50,252 bases of DNA from CAYQQU01 sp964419545 (GTDB taxonomy: Bacteria > Bacteroidota > Bacteroidia > Chitinophagales > Saprospiraceae): positions 1 to 50,252 of the forward strand of contig CAYQQU010000043.1 in NCBI GenBank assembly GCA_964419545.1, written 5' to 3'. The notes below the pieces were generated by a model, which saw only the letters and a list, made by a program, of their open reading frames with translations, was not told the origin of the DNA and searched no databases. Below are positions 40,329-46,327 of the stretch, in pieces. Every line of letters starts with the position of its first letter. Within the stretch, counting starts at the first letter, position 1. The position numbers and the translations under genes are program-made.

Positions 40329-41387
40329 TCAGTACTTTTCCAGCCGGCGGTTATGACGCATTACCCGGAAGAGTCCGCTCAGGACTTCCCGGGGGTTGCC
40401 GTAGGCGGCGCCCCGGCGGTGGTTGGCGGTCGCGATCCGCCAGATGAGCCGCCAGTGTTTGAGGATAGCGGCCAGACTGTTCCAGTAGCTGCCGTCGGGA
40501 TCGTAGAGGTGGGTGGGCTCCGAGCAGATACCGTTCAGTTCGATGATGCTTAGGTTGCGGCCCGCTTTCAGGTCGGCGAGGCTGTTGCACTTCACGTCAA
40601 AGCGGCCGTAGTAGTAGCCGTCGATCTGCCCGGCGATATTATCGAAAGTACGTTCGAGCGTTTCGTCGATGAGGTGGCCGCCGTCGATGAAGCGGGTGCC
40701 TTTGGAATGGTTGCCCACCTGGCCGAGCGGTACGCGTACGCCCGCGGCGGGGATGTGGTCGAGCAGGTCCGGCAAATCGCGCATGAGGCGATCGAGCTGC
40801 AACAAAGCGCGGTCGTTCGTCTCCACCAGTTCCCGCACGGTCGACCGTCCGTCGCCCGTCACTGCAAGGAAAGATTTGAGGGTAAGGGAAGTGATGCGGC
40901 CCCGTTCAGTTCCCGGCAGGCGGTAGTAGAGCACGCCGAATTCCCCGGGTGCGGTCAGGAATTCCTGGAGCAGAAAATCGGCAGGATACCGTTCGAGGTA
41001 CGCGGCCAGTTCTTCCCGGGTCTTGATTTTTTTCACCAGCAGCCCGCGGAAGCCGACGTCCGGTTTGGCGATCAGCGGAAACCCGATGCCGGCCGAGTCG
41101 AGGCGGCTCATGACTGCGGGCAGAGGAGTAGCCGGACGCACCCGAATGGTGCGGGGGCGAAGATGAGCGGGCAGCATTTGCACCGTTTCGAATTTAGATT
41201 CGAGCCCCAGTCCTCCGGAATAGATGCCGGGATTCGCCGCTGTAAAAAAAGCCGGATGCCGCGCCCGCAGCGCCAGCCAGGGCAGGTAGAAGATCAGCGG
41301 CCAGTAGAAAGCCAGGGAAGGCCAGTACTCCCACTGCCGCAGCTTGATGAAAAAAGGACGGCGTTTAATGCGAGCCCACCACTTCAC
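40329..41387 (-). CDS. ATP-grasp-type ligase (D-Ala-D-Ala-ligase-like)
   Basis: The 352-residue protein has an N-terminal segment with a hydrophobic stretch (PSLAFYWPLIFYLPWLAL). An ATP-grasp fold follows, with the nucleotide-binding IAKPDVGFRGLLVKKI, LQEFLTAPGEFGVLYY, and a metal-binding end FDVKCNSL ... LSIIELNGICSEPTHLYD. Carboxylate-amine or carboxylate-thiol ligation is the family chemistry. The substrate is unknown; cell-wall and lipid substrates are possible in view of the hydrophobic N-terminal segment. Its start overlaps the NRDE gene by 23 bp (41365-41387), so translational coupling is likely. Confidence 0.75.
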   Translation of the reverse strand: MKWWARIKRRPFFIKLRQWEYWPSLAFYWPLIFYLPWLALRARHPAFFTAANPGIYSGGLGLESKFETVQMLPAHLRPRTIRVRPATPLPAVMSRLDSAGIGFPLIAKPDVGFRGLLVKKIKTREELAAYLERYPADFLLQEFLTAPGEFGVLYYRLPGTERGRITSLTLKSFLAVTGDGRSTVRELVETNDRALLQLDRLMRDLPDLLDHIPAAGVRVPLGQVGNHSKGTRFIDGGHLIDETLERTFDNIAGQIDGYYYGRFDVKCNSLADLKAGRNLSIIELNGICSEPTHLYDPDGSYWNSLAAILKHWRLIWRIATANHRRGAAYGNPREVLSGLFRVMRHNRRLEKY

Positions 41388-42096
41388 CTTCCAGGTTGAT
41401 TTTGGCTTCTTTGCGTTGGTCGCGCAGGAGATCTTCGTACAGAAAATGAATATGGCCGGACGATTTGAGGATGCTGGAGATGCTGACCGTACGCACGAGG
41501 TTGTCGCGGTTCATGACCAGGTCGTTCCAGGAATCGCCGTCGCCGGTATAGCGGTGAAAGTCGAGGATGGCTTCCCGGGTGGGTTCGGGATGGCGTTTCA
41601 GCCAATCGGCGAACCAGTCTTCGCGCTTGGTTTGGGCTTCTTCGCCGAAGAGGCGCGCGGAAGCCCAGATGTAGCGGCCCCGTGGGTCGAGTTCGCGAAT
41701 GTGGGTTTGTTGCTCGTCCCATTTCAGTTCGTGGAGCCGGCCCCGGTCACAGAGGATCATGGTAAAAGGTTCCATGCGCCGGAAATCGAAATGCCGGAAG
41801 AAGTCGTCGTTGTCTTCGTATTCAAAATATTCGAGCACCATGAGCCCCCGGCTCATCCGGTAGGGTGGTTGGCGGTCGTGTTTGCCGAAAGCGCCGTTGA
41901 GGAGGCACGCCAGGCGGTTGCGGCTGCTGACGGCCAGCCAGGTTCCGCCGGCGGCTTCATCGCGGGGAAAAACCAGGGTTTTGCCGTCGCGGCGTTCCAG
42001 CGTCAGGTTGCGCGGCGAACGGGCCGGCGCTTCATCGCGGTTGGACGTCAGCACGAAACCGTCGCGCCCTTGCGGCAGATAGGTCACGGTACACAT
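41365..42096 (-). CDS. NRDE-domain protein (TANGO2-like)
   Basis: The 243-residue protein starts MCTVTYLPQGRDGFVLTSNRDE, which holds both the family signature and the NRDE motif (residues 19-22). After methionine removal the exposed Cys2 would resemble an N-terminal nucleophile hydrolase, as proposed for the family. GGTWLAVSSRNRLACLLNG is the next conserved block. TANGO2/NRDE proteins are linked to haem or lipid handling in eukaryotes; the bacterial role is undetermined. It precedes and overlaps the ATP-grasp gene, suggesting joint function. A perfect palindromic repeat stands between this gene and the deiodinase-like gene. Confidence 0.85.
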   Translation of the reverse strand: MCTVTYLPQGRDGFVLTSNRDEAPARSPRNLTLERRDGKTLVFPRDEAAGGTWLAVSSRNRLACLLNGAFGKHDRQPPYRMSRGLMVLEYFEYEDNDDFFRHFDFRRMEPFTMILCDRGRLHELKWDEQQTHIRELDPRGRYIWASARLFGEEAQTKREDWFADWLKRHPEPTREAILDFHRYTGDGDSWNDLVMNRDNLVRTVSISSILKSSGHIHFLYEDLLRDQRKEAKINLEGEVVGSH

Positions 42097-42123
42097 ATAG
42101 CTCGTTGCAATTTGGATTTTCAG

Positions 42124-42183
42124 TTAACCCGGATTATTCATGAATTGACCTATTACGAAGAACCCATGAATAATCCGGGTTAA
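42124..42183. repeat. Perfect copy of the dispersed palindromic repeat
   Basis: TTAACCCGGATTATTCATG (42124-42142) and its exact reverse complement (42165-42183) form a 19-bp inverted repeat around a 22-base loop. It stands upstream of the NRDE gene, 27 bp before that start, and 68 bp past the stop of the deiodinase-like gene. It is the best-preserved member of the family and defines its consensus. Confidence 0.9.
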
Positions 42184-42251
42184 CGTAGTCGGCAGAAGCT
42201 GGCATTTGGCAGGCGTTTCGGTGAAAATACAATGCCTGGGGGTCAATAGTT

Positions 42252-42923
42252 TTATTCGTAAAAAAACATCACCTCATCGGGACCTTTGCGTTTCAGGTCC
42301 GGCACCTGCACTTCATCTGCCGGATATCCCACCGGAATGAGCAGAAAAGGCCGTTCGTTTTCGGGACGATCGAGGATTTTCTGCAAAAAGTTCATGGGGC
42401 TGGGAGTATGGGTCAGCGAAACCAGGCCCGCGTTATGGATGGCGGCCAGCAAAATGCCGGCAGCCAGGCCGACCGATTCGTTGACGTAATAATTTTTGTG
42501 CTTCTCACCGTCGATCAGGTCGTAGGCCTTTTTGAAGACGATGATCAGGTAGGGCGCAATTTCCAGGAAAGGTTTCTTCCAGTCGGTCCCGAAAGGCTGG
42601 AGGTCTTCCAGCCAGTCATCGGACATGCGCCCGTGGTAATTCTCGTATTCTTCCTTTTCGGCGGCGATCCGGATGTCGCGTTTCAGCCCCGGATCGGAAA
42701 CGACGCAAAACGACCAGGGCTGCTTGTGCGCCCCCGAAGGCGAAGTGGAAGCCGCCATGACGATATTTTCGATGATCTCGCGGGGAATGGCTTTATCGGA
42801 AAACCCGCGCACTGACCGGCGCCGGTCCATAAACTGGTAAAATTCGCGGCTGCGCTGCAGCATTTCCGCTTTCGGATAGCGTATTCCTTTGTAGGGAACG
42901 AATTCGGGCTTTTCTTCTCCCAT
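42252..42923 (-). CDS. Iodotyrosine-deiodinase-like flavin nitroreductase
   Basis: The 223-residue protein is a nitroreductase-fold flavoprotein. Arg34-Arg36 with SVR-FSD, the PSGAHKQPW FMN loop (62-70) and AAGILLAAIHNAGL are the FMN-binding elements. Glu92, Tyr96 and Lys117 have the 4- and 25-residue spacing of human iodotyrosine deiodinase Glu157/Tyr161/Lys182, which clamp the amino-acid zwitterion of halotyrosine. The length lacks the N-terminal membrane anchor of animal enzymes, like the soluble bacterial homologue of Haliscomenobacter hydrossis. The reaction would be reductive dehalogenation of halotyrosines with FMN; the natural bacterial substrate is uncertain. The long region upstream (42924-43535) holds its promoter. 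Confidence 0.85.
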   Translation of the reverse strand: MGEEKPEFVPYKGIRYPKAEMLQRSREFYQFMDRRRSVRGFSDKAIPREIIENIVMAASTSPSGAHKQPWSFCVVSDPGLKRDIRIAAEKEEYENYHGRMSDDWLEDLQPFGTDWKKPFLEIAPYLIIVFKKAYDLIDGEKHKNYYVNESVGLAAGILLAAIHNAGLVSLTHTPSPMNFLQKILDRPENERPFLLIPVGYPADEVQVPDLKRKGPDEVMFFYE

Positions 42924-43535
42924 GATGGACCTGATTTTTTCCCGGCCTCCACCGGCTCATGCGCCGGCGCGCCGTTGAATGCAAATGGGCTTCACCAAAA
43001 CAAGGCCCAAAATACAACCTTGCGGCAAATTTAAAAGGACGCTGCGGGGACACTTTTCTCTGCTTCCCCCTATTGCGATTCCGCGTTTTTTCAGAAAAAC
43101 CGATTTCAGAGCTGGTTTAATTCGGAAAATGCCGCTACATTTGTAGAGAACGCGCTTACCTTCCAAACCCGTTTACCCGATCATTCAACCCAAATGCAAT
43201 TCCTGGTTTTAACCCGGCCTAAATGCGACAAATGCGCTTGTGCTTGAGGTTTGGCCGGTATTCTCCCCCATCACCAGGAAATCACCCGTTCTATTGTTGT
43301 TTTGTCAAAGCAGACTAAACGGCGCGGCTTTTGCCGGGCATGACATATATCTCCAGAGAGAGCTGCATCCCGCGGGCGCACTTGACAACAAATTTGTTTC
43401 CTTTCCGGACGTTCCCCTTACTTAAGCGCCCCGGGATGAGCTCTTTTTGGAGCCTTTCTTATCGGAGGCCCGACTTCCGTCGGTCCCGGCCCCGCTGCTC
43501 TAACTATTCGGAGGCAGTCATTTCGATTCCAATGC
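42924..43535. other. 612-bp region without a convincing gene
   Basis: Next to the deiodinase-like start is a -7-like TATTTTGG (minus strand, 43007-43014). A rightward -7-type TACATTTG stands at 43136-43143, but nothing convincing follows it: the short frames at 43240-43425 and 43331-43576 have no recognisable start signal or composition. AT-rich and GC-rich stretches alternate. A decayed gene or a small RNA cannot be excluded. Confidence 0.35.
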
Positions 43536-44234
43536 TCAGGGCGTCGATACCGAAACCGGCAGGATCTTTCCGTTGAAAAAGCGATGGCCGTTGACGGCGA
43601 ACCAGGCCACGAATTCCCCCATCTCGGTGGCGGAAAGAGGCGCCTGCATGCCCGGAAAAGCCGTTTCCAGCATTTCCGTCTGCACGGCGCCGAGGGCCAG
43701 GCAGTTGACGGCAATACTATCCCCTTTCCACTCCTCGGCGAGGCATTCGGTGAGGCTGGCCAGGGCCGCTTTGGCGGCGCTGTAGCCGGAGAGGCCCGGA
43801 AATTTGGCGCTCCCCTGGAAGCCGCCCATGCTGCTGATGTTGAGCACATGTGCGGCCGCATTTTTTCGCAGTTGCGGATACAGGTGGCGCGTCAGGTGCA
43901 CCGGTCCGAAAAAATTAACGGCAAAGAGCTGCCGCCAGTCGCTGTGATCCAGCTCAACAAAAGGTTTGTTGACCAGCAGGCCCGCGTTGTGGATCAGGCC
44001 GTCGAGGCCGCCCAGCTGTTCGACGGCGCGATCCAGGGCCGACCAGTTGGGGTCGGTAAGGTCAAAAGCCAGGTGCTGGAGGTGATCGTTCCGGTGTTGG
44101 GAGCGGGCTTGGTCGGCGAGTTCCCGCAGGCGTTGTTCGTTGCGGGAAAGCGCCAGCACCTGGTGATTGGCGGCCAGTCGGAGGGCAGTGTCGAAGCCGA
44201 TACCCCGGCTGGCGCCGGTGATGATAAACTGCAT
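43536..44234 (-). CDS. Short-chain dehydrogenase/reductase
   Basis: The 232-residue protein is a classical SDR: IITGASRGIGFDTA (cofactor glycines), GLIHNAGLLVN, the catalytic Ser in NISSMGGFQG, and GYSAAKAA with catalytic Tyr and Lys. The region after beta-2 (LSRNEQRL) suggests NADPH. Substrate is unknown. An in-frame GTG at 44246 would start at the very first base of the likely -7 element CAAAGGTA (44246-44253), so the ATG at 44234 is used. It is divergent from the MlaE-like permease gene. Confidence 0.88.
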   Translation of the reverse strand: MQFIITGASRGIGFDTALRLAANHQVLALSRNEQRLRELADQARSQHRNDHLQHLAFDLTDPNWSALDRAVEQLGGLDGLIHNAGLLVNKPFVELDHSDWRQLFAVNFFGPVHLTRHLYPQLRKNAAAHVLNISSMGGFQGSAKFPGLSGYSAAKAALASLTECLAEEWKGDSIAVNCLALGAVQTEMLETAFPGMQAPLSATEMGEFVAWFAVNGHRFFNGKILPVSVSTP

Positions 44235-44245
44235 TTTTTTGCGCA

Positions 44246-44253
44246 CAAAGGTA
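44246..44253 (-). promoter_or_regulatory. -7-type element of the SDR gene
   Basis: Read on the minus strand, TACCTTTG is an exact TAnnTTTG match 12 bases before the ATG at 44234, which places the transcription start only a few bases before the gene. No good -33 is seen. Confidence 0.45.
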
Positions 44254-44352
44254 AGAAAAAAGCCCTGCTGTTGGCGGTGGGCGCAACCTGCCGATTGTTT
44301 TGCGTGTTTTGAGGATTGTGAAGCAGGGCGAGGCGTTTTATCAATTTTGCGC

Positions 44353-44360
44353 TATTTTTG
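44353..44360 (+). promoter_or_regulatory. -7-type element for the MlaE/MlaF-like operon
   Basis: TATTTTTG is an exact TAnnTTTG match about 100 bases before the permease ATG at 44460. The leader would be long and is not clearly structured. Confidence 0.4.
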
Positions 44361-44459
44361 CCGTCCGTCGGGATCGAGAGCAGGTTCGGAAGTTTGCATT
44401 CCGCTCCGAAACCATGCCCGGATATCCCACTACCCCCTGCACAGGGAAAAAAGGACACC

Positions 44460-45209
44460 ATGATCATCCTCAGACTTTTGGAAAATTTCGGCCGCTACGT
44501 CATCTTTCTGGGCCAGGCTATTTCGCGGCCCGAAAAACTCTCGATGTACTACAAAGAGACGATGCGGCAGATGAACGACATCGGCGTAGGCTCCATCGTC
44601 ATCGTTTGCCTCATCGCCGTATTTATCGGTGCGGTAACGGCCGTACAGTTCGCTTATCAGCTCGACGGCACGCTGGTGCCGGTATACTACATCGGTTACA
44701 TCGTGCGCGATTCCACGATCATTGAGCTGGCGCCGACGATCACCTGCCTCGTCCTGGCCGGCAAGGTAGGTTCCAACATGGCGGCCGAGATCGGCGGGAT
44801 GCGTCAGAAAGAGCACATCGACGCCATGGAGATCATGGGCGTGAATACGGCGGCCTACCTGGTGACCCCAAAGATCCTGGCGGCGCTGATCGTCATTCCC
44901 ATGCTGGTAGCCATCGGCGCCTTCGTGAGCATCCTGGGTGGTTACATCGCTTCGGTACCCGCCGGATTGATGTCCGATGCCGAATACATCCAAGGCGTTC
45001 GCTCTTTCTTCGATCCGTTCAACGTTACCATGATGTTCGTCAAGGCCTTGGTTTTTGCCTTTATCCTTACCAGTGTTCCTTGTTTTCAGGGATATCACGT
45101 GACAGGCGGCAGCATCGAGTTGGGTAAAGCCAGCACCAACGCGGTGGTATTCAGCGATATTCTGATCCTGCTGGCCGATTACCTCATTGCCGCACTGCTC
45201 ACCCAATAA
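44460..45209 (+). CDS. mlaE: MlaE-family ABC transporter permease
   Basis: The 249-residue protein has the MlaE (DUF140/YrbE) layout. Five or so membrane segments begin with IGVGSIVIVCLIAVFIGAVT, then GKVGSNMAAEIGGMRQKEHIDAMEIMG, the most conserved block of the family, and further C-terminal helices. The start at ATG 44460 has a clear AAAGGA ribosome-binding site and removes a 34-residue extension. With the adjacent ATPase it would form the inner-membrane core of the Mla-type phospholipid transporter that keeps outer-membrane asymmetry. An MCE-domain (MlaD) gene, which normally follows, is absent here. Confidence 0.9.
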   Translation: MIILRLLENFGRYVIFLGQAISRPEKLSMYYKETMRQMNDIGVGSIVIVCLIAVFIGAVTAVQFAYQLDGTLVPVYYIGYIVRDSTIIELAPTITCLVLAGKVGSNMAAEIGGMRQKEHIDAMEIMGVNTAAYLVTPKILAALIVIPMLVAIGAFVSILGGYIASVPAGLMSDAEYIQGVRSFFDPFNVTMMFVKALVFAFILTSVPCFQGYHVTGGSIELGKASTNAVVFSDILILLADYLIAALLTQ

Positions 45210-45222
45210 ACGCGACCTCACC

Positions 45223-46002
45223 ATGATAAAAGCGGAGAACTTACATAAATCATTCGACGGTACGGAAGTGCTCAAAGGCATCACCACCGAGTTCTACCGG
45301 GGGAAGACCAACCTCATCATCGGCCGGAGCGGCGCCGGTAAAACGGTATTGCTGAAACTACTGGTGGGTTTGCTGGAACCGACGGAGGGCGCCGTCTGGT
45401 ACGACGACGTCAATTTTTACCAGCTCAACCGCAAGGGCAAGCGCGCGTTGCGCATGAAGGTAGGTATGCTCTTCCAGGCCTCCGCCCTGTTCGATTCGAT
45501 GACGGTGGAAGAGAACATCCGCTTCCCGCTCGATATGTTCACTCCGATGACGTTCAAGGAAAAGCAAAACCGCGTCAACTATTGCCTGGAGCGCGTCAAC
45601 CTGCCGGGCGTAAACGACAAATACCCCAGCGAGATCAGCGGCGGCATGCAGAAGCGCGTGGGCATCGCCCGCGCCATCGTGATGAAGCCCCAATACCTTT
45701 TCTGCGACGAACCCAACTCCGGCCTCGACCCCAAAACGGCCATCCTGATCGACGAGCTCATCCAGGACATCACCAGGGAACAGAACATCACTACGGTGAT
45801 CAACACCCACGACATGAACTCGGTGATGGAGATCGGCGAGAACACCATCCTGCTCTTTAAGGGCGAGGTCGCCTGGCGCGGCGATAAGACAGGCGTGCTG
45901 CGCAGCGACAACGAAGTGTTGCAGGACTTCATCTTCGCCTCCCCCTTCCTGCAGCGCCTGCGCCAGGCCGCACTGCAAAAACAGGAGCAGGGCCGGGAAT
46001 AA
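45223..46002 (+). CDS. mlaF: MlaF-like ABC transporter ATP-binding protein
   Basis: The 259-residue ATPase has Walker A GRSGAGKT, the Q-loop region (FQASALFDSMTVEENI), the ABC signature SGGMQKR, Walker B YLFCDEPNSGLD and the switch His in NTHDM. SALFDSMTV and DEPNSGLDP are characteristic of the MlaF/Ttg2A group. It starts at ATG 45223, 13 bp after the permease stop, so they are one operon. The C-terminal extension (about 230-259, ASPFLQRLRQAALQKQEQ) resembles the short tail seen in MlaF proteins. It energises lipid transport between membranes. Confidence 0.93.
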   Translation: MIKAENLHKSFDGTEVLKGITTEFYRGKTNLIIGRSGAGKTVLLKLLVGLLEPTEGAVWYDDVNFYQLNRKGKRALRMKVGMLFQASALFDSMTVEENIRFPLDMFTPMTFKEKQNRVNYCLERVNLPGVNDKYPSEISGGMQKRVGIARAIVMKPQYLFCDEPNSGLDPKTAILIDELIQDITREQNITTVINTHDMNSVMEIGENTILLFKGEVAWRGDKTGVLRSDNEVLQDFIFASPFLQRLRQAALQKQEQGRE

Positions 46003-46076
46003 CCGGCTGGCCCCGAAATTCGGCCGGCCGCTTTCAAAAATTGACTTTCAGGCTTTTACTTTACTGCCAAACCCAT

Positions 46077-46084
46077 TATCTTTG
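46077..46084 (+). promoter_or_regulatory. -7-type element of tRNA-Leu
   Basis: TATCTTTG is an exact match to TAnnTTTG and lies 17 bases before the mature 5' end of the tRNA. Confidence 0.55.
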
Positions 46085-46101
46085 CCCCACTTTTCCAAGA
46101 A

Positions 46102-46185
46102 GCCCAGATGGCGGAATTGGTAGACGCGCTACCTTGAGGGGGTAGTGTCCTCACGGGCGTGCAGGTTCGAGTCCTGTTCTGGGCA
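46102..46185 (+). tRNA. tRNA-Leu(GAG)
   Basis: The sequence folds as a cloverleaf with a long variable arm. The acceptor stem pairs GCCCAGA with TCTGGGC; the D-arm contains AATTGGTAGA; the anticodon stem CTACC/GGTAG encloses TTGAGGG, giving anticodon GAG; the T-arm is GCAGGTTCGAGTCCTGT. The discriminator base is A, and the CCA is not encoded (ACT follows). GAG reads CUC and CUU leucine codons. A promoter and a terminator flank it closely. Confidence 0.95.
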
Positions 46186-46187
46186 CT

Positions 46188-46217
46188 AAAGCCGGTCATT
46201 CAGACCGGCTTTTTTTG
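46188..46217 (+). terminator. Rho-independent terminator of tRNA-Leu
   Basis: AAAGCCGGTC and GACCGGCTTT pair around ATTCA, and the stem runs into seven T. It begins three bases after the tRNA end. Confidence 0.9.
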
Positions 46218-46220
46218 TTT

Positions 46221-46300
46221 TGACCCGGATCATTCAATCGGCTTTAATGGGGCAGAATGGCGGCCGGCAATAGATGAATCTATAAATAACCCAGGTTAAG
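46221..46300. repeat. Long copy of the dispersed palindromic repeat, next to tRNA-Leu
   Basis: The arms TGACCCGGATCATTCA (from 46221) and TATAAATAACCCAGGTTA (about 46282-46299) are diverged inverted relatives of the family. Between them stand ATGGCGGCC (46258-46266) and GATGAATC (46273-46280), both also found in order in the copy at 2527-2689. It begins just after the tRNA terminator. Confidence 0.55.
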
Positions 46301-46327
46301 AAGTTTCAAAATCCACTTATACCCCCA

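Noticed and set aside
43240..43576. Short frames in the gap before the SDR gene
   Set aside because: No ribosome-binding site, no similarity and unusual residue composition.
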